Shown: one piece after another, positions 1 to 29,369 of the stretch | Position numbering within the stretch: the first letter of the stretch is position 1 | How the letters are laid out: every line of letters starts with the position of its first letter | Assembly: GCA_002104895.1 (NCBI GenBank) | Contig: MCFG01000395.1 | Location: 10,001-61,803, forward strand | Reading direction: 5' to 3' | DNA: 51,803 nucleotides | Origin: Anaeromyces robustus | Taxonomy: Eukaryota > Neocallimastigomycota > Neocallimastigomycetes > Neocallimastigales > Neocallimastigaceae | The notes under the pieces: generated by a model | Told to the model about the DNA's origin: nothing | Seen by the model: the letters and a program-made list of their open reading frames with translations, nothing else | Database searches by the model: none | Made by a program: the position numbers and the translations under genes

Positions 1-118
1 GATTATAATATTATATATATAATATTTTATTATATATAATATTGTAATAATTTCTTTTTTGTTTTTCAATTGTTCAATTTAATTTGAAAATTTGATAAAT
101 AAAATATAAATAACTTAA

Positions 119-123
119 ATGAA

Positions 124-127
<4 letters not shown>
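119..127 (+). promoter_or_regulatory. Two-codon upstream ORF overlapping the start codon of the first gene
   Basis: An ATG at 119 is followed by one AAA codon and a TGA at 125-127. That stop overlaps the main start codon at 124-126 in the arrangement ATGA. A scanning ribosome would meet this minimal uORF first, so translation of the long downstream protein would depend on leaky scanning or on termination and re-initiation. The overlap is seen directly in the sequence. A regulatory effect is inference, and it requires that transcription starts upstream of 119. Confidence 0.5.
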
Positions 128-11397
<11,270 letters not shown>

Positions 11398-14300
11398 ATG
11401 TCAAATTCAACACCGGCAGACCTATTTTTTTCATTAATTAATAGAGTATGCAAAAAGGTGAGTTAAACTTAAAAATAATAAATAATAATTATTTTTAATA
11501 ATTATTATATATAAAATATTTATGATTAACAAACATATTTTTCTATTTTAGGTACAATATCCAACTAAACCATACTCAACATTAGAATCAGATAAAGTAT
11601 TTATACAGAACATTAAAACTATTATAGAATTATCAGATACTAGATTAGCGGATATTGCTGCAGGTTTAATTAAAATTTTAGATAGTATTTCAAAGGTAAA
11701 AATAAATTTATATTTTTAAATTTTTTTAATTAAAATAAAATAATTATTTATTCTTGAACATATTATATTAGAATTAATATAACATAAATTAATGTATTAT
11801 TAATAAAAAAATTCTTTTAATATATTAATTACTAAATGAATAAAATTTATTATAGCTTACTCTTGGTAAAATCGTAAGTTTAAGTAACATAAATAATACT
11901 AATCTTTCGAATATAAATGGTAATCCAATGGTAGATGAACCTGCTATTAATGCAGGTGAATACATGCAAACAGAATTGTTTATATTAAAGCTTTTAAGTG
12001 CATGTTTATATTATAATTGGAATAATTTATACATTGATAAAAATGCTAAAAGAAGAAATGATGACTTAAGTGATCCATCTATACCTGTAAGACCTCCTCG
12101 TGGAAAATCTATTAATACAGATAAAAAACCAACAGTTTATAAAGAATTACAACCACCAATGGAATTTGATGAAAATTTTGCTATAAGTATGCTTAATGTT
12201 GTTATCAGATTTTTCCAAACGAATTCTACTCAAATTGTATCAGATAATATTAATCATAATATATTTTCAATACAAACAAGTTTTGAAAATACAACTATTA
12301 CTTCATTTATACCTGAATTTAAACCAATAACCGATATAAAAGATATAATATCAAATATTATTAATTTCCCAATGCCAGTTATTACATCTTATGAGAATAT
12401 AAATATGCCCTCATTAGAAATTTTCAAGGAAATTCAAAAATATGCAGGTAAAATTATATTTTATTTATCTGAAAGTAATTGGGTACCAATTTTCAAACGT
12501 ATAAAATCAAGATTGGTTATAATTTCTGCTATAAATAATCCAGATGTAAAGCCAAATGATACTGCTTTAAATGATTTATTAAAAACAGCTGGTGGTGATT
12601 TAGTAAGTACTACAAGTATTTCAAGTATTAATACACAAAATACTGAATTAAATAGTGCAGACATAACAGAAATACGACTTCTAGAATGGCTTTGTCTCAA
12701 TAAAATTCGTTTATTTAATATTTTCAGAGAATTTATTATTTGCTTTAAATATTTAAAGAAATCAACTCAGTATGTTACAGCTATATTGTTAAGAAAGGCT
12801 ATATGGAATTGGATTATTATACATCCTCATGAATTTGGAAATCTTTGGAAGGAATCAATAAATGATTCAGGTCCAGAAAAGGCGGTACCAGAAAAATTAT
12901 TTGATGTTGTTTCTGCTTTAGCAGATAATAATAAAAAGAAGTCACTCTACTGGCCATTACAAACTATGCTTTTAATTATAAGTCCAGAATGTTTATTCAG
13001 TATTGGTCTTAATGATTCTAGCGTGGCTAATGGTTCCCTTGCTAAGAAAGCTGCATTTTTAGATAATTTAAGAAAGAGTTTGAGAAATTCTAGGTTAGCA
13101 GATATAGCAGCTTTTTCATATGTTGACATTTGCAGAGCAAGTACTTTTGTTAGTAAGACGGATGGCTCTGCTTTACGTTTATTGGTTCCAAATTTTGAAT
13201 CTGAATTGAAAGACCATTTATATGACCGTAACAGATCATCTTTGGGTCAAGTAGATTCCGTTATTGACCAACAATTATTAATTGATTGCTTGATATCACT
13301 CCTTAAACTTAATTTAAATAATACATTAAAATCTCTTGTACCATTTATTCTTCAAGATAATGTTCCATTTTATTTTAAAGTAGTTTTAGTTAAAAGTTGT
13401 TATAACATAGCAACTGAACGTTATCAATTACCATGGAATCCAATATCAGATACAATATTACTTACACTTGCTAATCCATTAAGACGTTTGTTTTTGGATA
13501 ATTTGTTAGGTGATTCCGGAAGACATGAAATTCCAGATAGAAAACAAAGACGTCAATTTATGGAAGAAGCTAATGAGAAGGTAGAAGTAATTATTTATAT
13601 CTTGAAGATATGGAATCAATGCCCATTCTTAGCTTTGACAGGTGGTTCAGATATTAATGCTAATACGAAGGATGTTCGTCATTTATTTAATGGTTTAACA
13701 GCATGTGCTCTCGATTCAAATATAGGCATTAGTCGTCTTTCAGCTGAACTTTTAAAAAAGCTTTTCCTTCCCGAGAATATCGAACAATGGGATGGTAGTA
13801 GTAGAATAGATATGTCAAATTGTATACCACAGGTTGGTGGTCAAGAAAATGCTACTTTTAATTCTGTACCTTTGTATATTAAAGCTAATCGTAGTGATCG
13901 TAATCTTGCTGAACAAGCTGAAATTATGGAAACATTTTGGCAGCTTTCATGTCATGTTATACTTAATATTTCAAAGCAACTTTTGGAAACTAAACCAGAT
14001 GTAGATTCTGTCACATCACAAATCGTTAAGATAGGATTAAAGCTTTTAAAATCTCTTTTAATAGAAAGAAATAACTATCTTTCAATTCATAGAAATCTTG
14101 CTAGTCATGGCATCAATCATCAAGATCGTTATAGTTGTTGTGTTGTATTAGAAATTTCATTATTGGTCTTTTTATGTTCCTCAGATATTGAAACATCTTA
14201 TTTAGCTGCTTCATGCTTTGAAATTTTATCTCAAGAAGCAATTTTAACTGGTGAAATGGACGAAGAATCTGAAGATGAGCGTAATATGACTACCAGAAAA

Positions 14301-17300
14301 TCTTTTAATAATGGCAACGATAATAATCGTCCCTCTCATTTAGATAATCTTGGTATTTATCGTAGTATTATCCAACAACTTAATACTGGCGTTGTAACAA
14401 GTCAAAAAGTTCAACAAAAACGTATTAGAAATCTTTTACGTAATATTAACGAACCAAGTATAGGTATAATAGGTGCTTATGAAGAAATTTATAGACGTTG
14501 GTATAAGTTAACAGGACTACTTTGTTTCCCTCAAAATAGAAATATACCAATAAATATAAATAGTCCGGTCATTCAAAGTAGTAATTGGGATGAATATTAT
14601 AATTATGAAGAAGGAAAAAAGAAAGGAAATGTTCAACGTTTTCCTTTACGTCCAGATGATTATCAATTTATAGATGATGTATACAGAGGTGATTGGAAAA
14701 ATTATACTGGATTCCTTTGTGCACTTGGAGGATGCTGTGTTATTGCAGGCCATCGAATGGTTAAACAAGGTTTTGGTTCTCAAAACACTCTTTCCAAAAC
14801 TAATAGTTCAAATGGAATAAGTATTGATAATCTTATTGGGGCTGATGTAAATTTTGTAAATTATATTGATATTAATAGCATTTCTAGATTATACTCAAAT
14901 GGATTAGAATTAATTGATAAGTTTGTACGTTCTTTAGTAGATTTACTTGGATCGGATAATGTTGAAGTACGTGAATCTGTTAAAGATCTTCTTGCTAATG
15001 AGTTAAGTACTCTTCTTTATTCAAATTTCTTTAGATGTCTTGATATCTATATGAAACGTAGCTTTTTTGATGAACATGATTTTATTATTTGTAGTGAAAA
15101 GAATACCTCCTTTATTGAAAATGCAATAAGTATTTTTAGAGGTTTAGTTGACCGTGAAGATACTTCAGAATATTTAGGTTCTATGGATTTAGCTAGTTTA
15201 ATTATTACCTTTATTCGTTATGTTGATCGTCTTTCAGAAATACCTAATCAATATAATACTACTTTAAGAATTAAAGTTAGAATTTCACAACTTTGTGATT
15301 CTGTTTTTAATAAAAAAGAATTTGCACGTTTATGTAGCTCTATAAAATTCCGTAATAAGTTAGTAGATACTTTTGTTGGTTGGATCGATGACCGTGATGA
15401 GAATCAAAATGAAAGATCTCGTCCTGATGATATTACAAATCCATCAATGAATTCTATTCCTATGCCAAATCCTTCCTCGATTCATAAGGAATCTAAACTT
15501 CATATTGATTTGCATATTTCTTGTATGAAGACTATTACTGTTTTACTTGCTCAACTTCCATTACAACCAGAAGAATCTCATGAAGCTACTATTGAAGAAG
15601 AAAAAACTAGATTATTCAATAAATATTTCGATTTCTTTATTAAAATATTGAAAAAAACTCGTATTTTAGATGTTATTGAAAACAATGACTATCATGGAAA
15701 TAATTCTGAACTTTCTAGTCTACTTTCAAAGTCAAAGGATTATGTTCGTTGGATGGGCCCATTGAAGGATTATTCTATTATGGCATTGTCCAATCTTTTA
15801 AGTTCTAATATTGATATTGGTTTGAAATATTCTTTACCATTGGGATATCATGAAGATAATAAGACTAGAGCAGCTTTTATGCAAATATTTACTAATATTT
15901 TAAATCAAGTATCTGATTTTGAAGATCTTTCTGAGGAAAACAAGGAAAGAGTAATGCGTGAAAGATATATGAAATTGCTTGATATTTTTACTGATTCAGA
16001 TTTAATTATAGCATTGGCATTATGTGAAGTTGCTTCTGTAGGTGATATTGATGAAATTGCCAAAGTTATTTTGGGTGCTTTTAAAAATAAACATAAATTA
16101 ACTATAGAATTAATTAAAATTGTTATTGAAAAAGAAGTTAATAAAACAGAATCACCTGCTAATTTATTTAGAAGAAATAGTATGGCTACTCGTTTGTTAA
16201 CTCTTTTTGCTAAAACTGAAGGTGCAGATTATTTAAAGAGTACACTTTTGCCTCCTATGCTTGATTTAGTTAATAATTCTGTGGATAAATCATATGAAAT
16301 TGATCCAGCTAAAATTCAATATGGTGATGTGAATACTAATATTGATAATTTAAAGGATGCATGTCAAAAAATTGTTGATGCTATTACCAATAGTATCGAT
16401 AGTAATAAGAGTAAGAATGGTAATAACAAAGGTATTCCTGCTAGTTTTATAGAACTTTGTACTTTTATTGCTAAAGTTGTAAAAGCTAAGTTCCCACCGT
16501 CATCAATACAAAATGAAAAGAGTAAGAATTCAGGTTCAACATTACCATCTGAAAAAAGTAGGAGCTCAGGTTCACAATTACAACCTGAAAAAAGTAAGAG
16601 CCCAGGTTCAGCATTACCAGCTGTAGGTGGTTTTATTTTCTTACGTTTCTTCTGTCCAGCCATAGTTTCACCTGATGATCATGATCTTGTTAATATTCCA
16701 CCAATGGCAAAAGAGTTACGTCGTGGTTTAGTATTGTGTACTAAAGTTATTCTTAATTTAGCTAATAATGTTCGTTTTGGAGGTAAAGAAACTTTTATGA
16801 TAGAATTAAATGAATTCTTGATAGCCAATATTGCTCCTGTTACTCTATTTTTAAAACGTATTTCTGGATTAGATAATAAAGATGATAATTTTATACCATT
16901 TATTGATCATGTTAATTATCCAGCTGAACCAATTGATCAATATACTCTTCATAAGCTTCATTATTATTTATTGGAAAACCAAGAAAAAATTGAAAATGTT
17001 GGAAAAGAAATGGTTCAAAAAAAGGCAAAACAAAGTAGAAAGAATACTATGATTTCCAGTAATAATCGTTCTTCTTCTAATACTAATATAGCTTCGGGTC
17101 ATTCAAGTTCGAATGATATTACAAAACCTGAACGTGAAGATCGTGAAATTGCAACTATTATTAAAAAAGATTTTGAACAATTTTCTTCTTTATTAAATCA
17201 ATTAGGTCCAGCACCGGATATTCATCAAAATCAACTCTCTGCTCCATTTAATACTAAATATGGTATGGCTAATCAAATCTTTTTTGAATTCCTTCAGGGC

Positions 17301-20300
17301 AGTGATAATAAGAGTTTAGATGAAATAAAGAATTTAAAGGTCTTTTATGAAGGTGGTGTTTCTAAGGATAAAATACCAGTGTTTTATTTAATTCTTAGAA
17401 GAGTACATGTTGAAGATAATAATATGAATTTATTATTATATCATATTTTTAATTCTATTAAACCTTACTTTGGTAAAGCATATGAAGTTGTTATTGATTG
17501 TACTTACTATGATACTAATACAGAAATTAAGAATGATGATTGGTATAATATTTTACAATTTTTCCCTGTAGAAGCTATGGAAAGTCTTACTCGTATTTAC
17601 ATGTATAATGTAACCTTTTACTTTAAGAGATGGTCTAAACAATTGGTAAAAGATATAACTACTAATTTCTTGAAAAAGATAGTATGTGTTACTTCGACTT
17701 CTGAATTAACTGAATTTATTGCACCACAAGAATTAAAGCTTCCAAAATCTACTATTTTAATTGAAAAGGATATTGTAACTAGTTTTAATCAAGTAGTTCG
17801 TATTACTCATTACAGATCTCGTAGTCAAGTAGTCATTAAAATTAATAAGGATAGTATTATAATTACCACTTTGAAGAAACAAGATTTATTTGGCATTCCA
17901 TGTACGTTAAATGATGTTATTCCTATTTCTGATATTATTGATATTTTGTATAGTAGTGATCCAGAAGATGAATGTGATTTTGTTATTCGTTATGGTAATG
18001 ACAAACGTATGCAGAGTTTCTCATCTCCAAAGCGTGACCAAATTTTCAATGCAATTCGTGTTTCACGTTCTAGATTCCAGTATTCTAAAGGTGGTTTATC
18101 TGAACGTGTATTAAGACCAGGCGATGTTCCGGGTACTCTTTTGAATATGGCCCTATTAAATGCAGGTAGTAGTGATGCTACTTTAAGACTTTCTGCTTAT
18201 AATTTACTTTATGCATTAAGCATTGCCTTTTCATTTGATGTACATAATAAATTACTAAATACAAAGGGTCTTTGTATTCCATCGAATAATGTTAACTTTA
18301 TCATTGGTATTAGTGAATGCTTAGCTCGTTCGAAGCCAGAGTTAACTTTAGAACTTTTATTGGAAGCCTTTGATGGTATGAAAAAATCAAGTAAAGATTT
18401 AAAGCATCACTGTTTGGAATACATTTCTCCTTGGATTCCAAATCTCGCACTTTACTATAATCCAGCAGCTATGAATGAAAGTGAAAAATCTAAAGAGTTT
18501 TCTGAGAAGTTAGAAGAAATTTTAAGACAATTCATTGATTTCAGTGTTAATGAAAGTGATATGTATCCAACAATTCAAACCAAGATATGGAAAGTATTAG
18601 GCGAAGCAGAAGAAATAGTTCCACAAGTCATTGATGTTATTATTCATAAAGCGTTAGAATATGATGCTCTCTCGGGTCAATCAGAAGTTGTTTGTAATAC
18701 TATTGTATCATATGCCTCTTCTAATGTTCAACTTATTTCTGGTAAAGTTATTTCTAAATTAAGAAAGAAATTAAAACTTTCAGCATTTGAAGGTGCTGTT
18801 TCATTGAGTGAACATCCAGAGTGGAATGAGCTTATGATTATGATTCGTATGATCTTAATGCTTTCATTTAGTAATTATGTCTTTGTACAACAATACTTAC
18901 CAGAATTATTCCATATAGTTACCATGTTTGTAGGTGTTGGTACACCATTAATTCGTGCATCTATTCACGGTTTAGTTGTTAATATAATTCATTCTTTATG
19001 TATTTCTTTACCACCTGAAAGTGAAACAACTAAGAATCTTCTATTTCAACTTGCAAATTTTGTTGAACCAAAATATTGTATCATGTTTGGATTAAATAAG
19101 GGTATACCAAATGCTTTTACTAATATTAGTGAGGCCATGTCTGATCCATATGAGGGTATTACTTTAAATGCTTTAGAAATAGTTTCCAATACTCTTCTAA
19201 ATATAATGACTTATGGTGCTCCAAATGAGGAAATCTCGGCTACATGGAAATCAAGATGGATGAGTTTAATTACAAGTACTGCTTTCCAATATAACCCGGC
19301 ACTACAACCACGTGCATTTGTTGCTATGGGATGTTTAGCAAAGGATGAAATAGATGATGATTTACTATATCAAATTTTAGTTGCACTAAGAAATGCATTA
19401 GCTCTTTTCGATCATAACGAATGTACTTACATTATTAGTATTGTTATGTGTTTAACAAATGTCATCGAAAATCTTCCATTAGATTCAAGATATTTATCAC
19501 CAATGTTCTGGTTAGGTATTACTTTAACTCAAATTGGTAATATTCCACTCTTCCAAACTGCATTAAATCTTATTAAAACCATTTTAAGAACTTTGGAAGC
19601 TAATGAATGCTTTGTTGATGAAACTGTATCTTCATATCTTTTAAAAGCTCGTGAACCACTTGCTCCATATCTTAACAAAACAGATGCTATTGTTGGTGCA
19701 CACTTTAATGTTAACTTCTCTTTTGCTCTTTCTACTAATATAATGAAAGGTTTAAGACATCCAGCCACCAGAGCTACTACTACTACAATTTTAACAACTT
19801 TCTTAGAAATTTCAAGCAAAGCTTGTGGTGGTGTTTGTATGGGAAGGAATCACACAGTAGGTCTAGAATTAATAGGTTATATTGTTCCATTACTTCCAAG
19901 TACAGAAAAATTAAAGGAATTATTCTGGAGTATAGGAGTTGTTGATGATATTTATGGAGATCTTGAGTTCAGTGGTATTGAAGGATACAATAAGATACCC
20001 AAAATTTTAGATAAACTTACACTTAATGAAGAAAATGCTATACTTCTTGCTACTATGATGGCAACAATACTTATATCTACAGAATTTGATAGTGAATTGA
20101 TTTTCATTTACAGATTCTTTAATGAACTTGCTAACGCACTTCCAGAAATCTTTATAATGATTTATGATTCTGTATTCAATCACATGCTTCAAACTCTTAA
20201 TAATAATCAAAATCCTTTACTTGAAGAAACTATTCAATGCATTTTAACTACAATTATTAGTGGTCCTTTAGGTACTGAATATCAAGGTTCTCCAAGACGT

Positions 20301-20438
20301 CATCAATTGATTAACTTCCTTAAGGATATAGGTTTTGTTGGTATACCAGAAAATGGAACATTTAATAATGTTCCACAACAAAAGAAAGAAGATATTGCCG
20401 AGTTAGCTATTAAAATTGTTGAAGCAATTGTATCTTAA
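11398..20438 (+). CDS. NF1: Neurofibromin (NF1/Ira-type Ras GTPase-activating protein), 2928 aa
   Basis: This protein switches off Ras by accelerating GTP hydrolysis. My model has exons 11398-11457, 11552-11695 and 11856-20438, with both introns phase 0 and GT-AG. The length is 2928 residues, close to human neurofibromin at about 2800. The RasGAP domain lies at about residues 1435-1745. The arginine-finger segment is LFRRNSMATR, with the catalytic Arg at residue 1507 (codon 16170), and the FLRFFCPAIVSP block has its Arg at about 1665. Upstream, TGFLCALGG near residue 1020 matches the central neurofibromin region. A Sec14-like lipid-binding segment followed by the NF1 PH-like module spans about 1884-2144, and HEAT-like helical sequence continues to the C-terminus. 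The start ATG follows AACAAA and opens a helix resembling the NF1 N-terminus. One oddity is a 36-residue repeat insertion inside the GAP domain. Family identity is very secure; small errors at the 5' exons are possible. Confidence 0.95.
16515..16622 (+). repeat. Three tandem 36-bp units inside the NF1 GAP domain
   Basis: The units are 16515-16550, 16551-16586 and 16587-16622, and each encodes 12 residues of the pattern E-K-S-[KR]-x-[SP]-G-S-x-L-x-x (about residues 1622-1657). They sit directly before the FLRF catalytic block, where the human protein has only a short loop. The copies differ at several bases, so this is not a very recent duplication. Confidence 0.95.
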
Positions 20439-24039
<3,601 letters not shown>

Positions 24040-27000
24040 ATGGATTTAAATGATATTGATTTAAACTTCATGGCAGAGCCATGGAGTGAATCAGATGAAG
24101 ATGAAGATAATTCACCCACAAGTGAACAACCAACTTCTAATGGACCTACTACAAATGATTCTACAATTAACAATGAACAAACTAATTTAAATGGTCCATC
24201 AATTTCAAATAGTCCACCTGCTGGTGGTCCACCAAAAGATAATGAAATTATTTCTCCTAATATATATTCTTCAAATAATAAAAATAATGGTCCTCCAAAA
24301 GATAGTGATATGACAACTACTTCTTTTTATTCTACACCATCATCTAATACTCATGAACAACCTACTAGTGGTCCACCAAAAGATAGTAGTTTAAGTCCAA
24401 ACCTGTATTCTTTATCTCTTAATGCTCCAGGTTCAGCTTCTTCTCATGATAATAGTTTATATGGTGAAATTAAAGCACCATCAAGTTATACAAGAACTAG
24501 AAAGTCTCGTCAAAAGCCCGGAAAATATTCTACTCATCAAATAGGTCGTTTTGATCCAGAACCTGCAAACTCCTCTTCTTCAAAGAAAAAGGAAGAAGAA
24601 AAGAAAACACCAATAACTAATGAACCAATGGTTTCTTCACCACCTGTTGTTCCAGCAGAGTTGAAACAATCAACACCAATAAAACCACAATCATCATCTA
24701 ATGATACCCCTGTTGATTCTAACGCTACACAACAATACACTGATTCTAATATCACTCAAGAGTATATTGATCCAAATCAAACAGGATTTTCAGTTACTAC
24801 CACAGTTGAACCAAATCAAACAACTTATTCAACTACAACTCCAGTTGATCAAAATCAAACAACTAATTCATCTGCAACCCCCGTTGATCTAAATCAAGCA
24901 ACTAACTCATCTGCAACCCCCGTTGATCTAAATCAAACAATTAATTCATCTACAACCCCAGTTGACCAAAATCAAACAACTAATTCATCTGCAACCCCAG
25001 TTGATACAAATCAAACAACATATTCAACAATTACTCCAGTTGATCCAAATCAAACAACATATTCAACTATTACCCCAGTTGATCCAAATCAAACAAATTA
25101 TTCATCAACTACTCCAGTTGATCCAAATCAAACAAATTATTCAGTTACTACTCCAGTTGATCCAAATCAAACAAATTATTCAGTTACTACTCCAGTTGAC
25201 TTAAATACTACTCAACAACAATATATTGATCCAAATGCTACACAACAACAATATGTTGATCCAAATGCTACCCAACAACAATATGTTGATCCAAATGCTG
25301 CACAGCAATATATAGATCCAAATAATCCACAATATAATGAACAAGTTAATCAACAATATGCAACTTACTATGCTCAATATGGATATAATTGCGGTTATGG
25401 TTATGGCTATGGCTATGGCTATACAGATGGTTCTGCAAAACCAGAGATGGTTGAGAATTCAACAATGACAGATGCTATCGAAGAAATCAAAGATAAAACT
25501 ACTGAAGTTCCAAAAGATATTACCCCTGTAGAAACATCTGAAGAAGCAGTTCAGACTATAGATAGTATGTTAAATAAGGAAGAAGTAAAAAAAGAAGAAG
25601 TTGGATTACAAACTCAGGAAGTTAAAGTTAAAGATTCTTCTGTTTTAACAGAACCAGATCAACGTAGACCAATATATAGACAAAAAGATAGAATTCCAGA
25701 TGGTGTTAGATTACCAGCTACAGTAGTTGAATACGATTTCTTAAAAGATGATGATTATTTGTTTAGTCCATTATCATCAAAAAATTTACAACTTAATACA
25801 ATTAGTAAATCCTCTGAATCTTTAGATTCATTCCCATATAATGTTTCAACTGCTATTGTTACAGATAAAAATAACAAATATATATGCTATTTAGACGGTA
25901 ATAATATACATGTAATTCAAGAACAAAAGAAATTTAAATTTGTTATTAGTGGTCATTCTAGTGATATTATTCATATTGCTATCACTTCTATTGAAAATAA
26001 ATACACTAGACTTTTAAGTATAGATGAAGAAGGTTTAATTATTGTTCATGAATTTGATGAAAGTAAAGACATTCTTGAGAATGGAAAACTTTCTCCTGAT
26101 TTTTGTACTATTATAATGGCTATTAAGAGTAGTGAGTATCAAATATATTGTGCCGCTTTTCAACCTAATGATCCAAATTCTTTTGTTGTTGGTACAAATA
26201 TGAAATGTGCTCTTTATTTCAATATTGAGGATGGACTTTGGAAAAGAAAAATTAACGCTGTTGAAGAAGATTCTGATGAAGAATCTGAATCTAGTGATTC
26301 ATCTTCATCCACGTCTTCTTCATCAGATGAAGAAATGAAAAGAAAGAAAAAAGAACGTAGACGTAGAAGAAGAGAAAAGAAAAGAGAAAAGCGCAGAAGA
26401 AAAATTATTCAGAAAAAGGAACAGGATCGTGATAATAGACTTAAACTTGGTATTAAAGCTATCAAATTAGAACATGGCTGTGATGTAAGATGCCTTGCTT
26501 TCAATACGGATGGTTCTATATTAGCTACTGGTGGTGAAGATGGTTTAGTAAGGTTATGGAATATGAATGAAATTGGTGATTTCCAATTACCATTCTTCTA
26601 TTTCTCCCCAATTCATGATAAAAATGATAATAAACCAATAGGATCAGCTAAACCAATTAATTCTTTAGAATTTGGTTGTTATAACCAAAAATATAATGTT
26701 GATACTATTTTAATTGTTGGTAGTAATAAGAATAGACGTATTCAAGTTTTAGATACATTTAATTTAGAAATTTTACATGAATTAAATTTAGGACGTAAAA
26801 CTTTATGGAAATGGGATGAAAAATTGAAGTGTTTAATTGCATATAAAAATAATGAGTCAATGATTTTCAGTTTTCATTTAAGTACTCCTTTGGAAAAAGA
26901 AAATGGAAAATCAATTTGTTCACCAATTAAATTAAAATCAAAAACAGATTTTATGGAATCATCACAAGCTTTTAAATTTTATTGTGAATGTCCATTTAAT

Positions 27001-29338
27001 TTTGATGGTGTGCAATTTGATTATGCCATAGGATGGAAATTAAATAAGCCAATACATGGTTTTACTAATCTTCAAGGTGTTGCTAAAGATTCATTAAATA
27101 AGGTAGTTAGTAATAAATGGTATCTCCTTTTCAGACATCAATCTACTCTTGAAGTTTGTGAAGTAGATGATTCACTAATTTCACCAGAATGTCGTACTGC
27201 TTGTCCACTGTTAGGATCTATTCAATGGGATATTGATGAAATGTGGGAAGAAGCTAGAGTTAAGCGTGAAGCTTTGGAATGGGAAGACTTAAAAACCGAA
27301 TTAGAAGGAGATATGCAAGTTGAACGTGAAAGATGGGAAAAGGACTTTAAAGAAAAGCAAGATGCATGGGAAAAGCAGACCGAAGCTTTAAAGAACAAAT
27401 TTGAAAAAGAGAAGCGTACATTCCTCAACGATGAAATTAGAGCTGCTGTTGAAAAAGAATTAAGAGTTATTTGTGAACCAAAGGTAATTGCTGAACTTAA
27501 TAGTGAACTTCGTGATTCTTTAGAAGAAGAATTAAAGGGTAGCATTGAAGATGAAATTCGTGAAGAATGTAAACCAGAAATTCTAGCAAAATTAACTGAA
27601 GAATTACGTGATAGCCTCGAAGAACAAGTTAAGATATCTCTTGAAAGAGAATTGAGACCTGTTTATGAAGAAAAAATCAGGAATGAAATAACTACAGAGT
27701 TAGAAGTAAAACTTACAGAGGAAGTTAAATCAACTTTAGAACAAAAATATGCTGAAGAATATAGAGAAAAGGTCACACAAGAATTAAGAGAAACCCTTGA
27801 ACCAGAAGTTAAAATGAATTTAGAACGTGAATTAAAGAAAGAATTTGAACCTATCATTAAGGAAAGTTTGAGAAATGAAATTGAAGAAAATATTAAGGAA
27901 AGAGTTGAAGACGAAGTTAAAAAAGAGATTAGGAGTGAACATGAAGCTGAAATGGTTCAAAGCCTTTCTAATGAATTGAGAAATACACTTCAATCTGAAG
28001 TTCGTGAACAAATGGAAGAAGAAATGAAAGCATCTGTACGTCAAGAATTAGAACAAAAACTTGCTGATGATGTTAAAGCTTCATTAGAACAAAAATATGC
28101 TGATGAATGTAGAGAAAAAGTTACTAGAGAATTAATGCAAGCTCTTGAACCAGAAGTTAAAATGTCTTTAGAACAATTATATACTGATGAATGTAAAGAA
28201 AAAGTTACAGAAGAATTAAGACAATCTTTACAACCAGAAGTTGAAGAGAAGCGTAAATTAATGGAACAAGAAATAGCTAATGAACGTCAACAAATGGAAC
28301 AAAATATTCGTAATCAAATTGAAAATGATCTTCGTAGTGTTCTTGAAAGAGAAGTTAATGATGATATTAATGAAATGCGTGAACGTTTAGAAGCTGATCT
28401 TAAAAAAGAAATTGAAGATAAGAAAGTAGATTTAGAAGATCAATTAAGAAAAGATTTAACTGCAAAACTTATGGATGAATTAAGACCAGAAATTGAAAGT
28501 CAATTAAGATCCGAATTAAATGATAGCATTTTACAAGATCAAAATCAAACTTCTGCTACTGTTAATGATCTACTACCTGAAAAGGCCGAAGCTTATGAAG
28601 AAGAAATTCATGAACTTAAGTTAGAAAATGAAAATATTGAAAAAGAGCATGAAGATTTACTTATGTGTTTATATGATATGGAAGAAAAAGTAAAGAAATA
28701 TCGTAATAAGTTAAAAAGTCTCGATGCACTTTCTGATGATGAATCAGATACTGATAGTGAATATGACGAAAATGAAGAAGGAGATGAAGAATATGAACAA
28801 GAAGAACTAGAACCAGAACTCAAACAAGAATCAGAACCAAAATCAAAACAAGAATCAGAACTAGAACAAAAACAAGAACCAGAACCAGAACCAAAACAAG
28901 AAGAAGAACAAAAATTTGAAAAAGTTCAAGAATCACCAAAACAAAAAACTACGGAATCACTATTTAGTCCAGAAGTTAAGGACAGAATGTTTATGACATC
29001 AGCTCCATCACCATTACCATCACCATCACAAAAACTTCAAATGCCATTTACAATTCCATCTAGTCAGTCATTTAATACACAAACTCCAATTATTACTAAT
29101 GTAGATGTATCAGTAACTACACCAGAATTTGGTATTGATAATGGTAACAACAAAAAAAGTAATAATTCATCTTTTGGTGCTTGGGAAATGGATACAATTC
29201 AAACTGATAATATTCCATTTGACATTCCAATTAGTTCAAATACAGAAGATAAGACTTCTGTTCCAGCTTTTATTGTTCCAAGTCCACAAGCTCAATTTTC
29301 AATTATTACACCACAAGATAATATAAATAATGATCATG

Positions 29339-29369
<31 letters not shown>

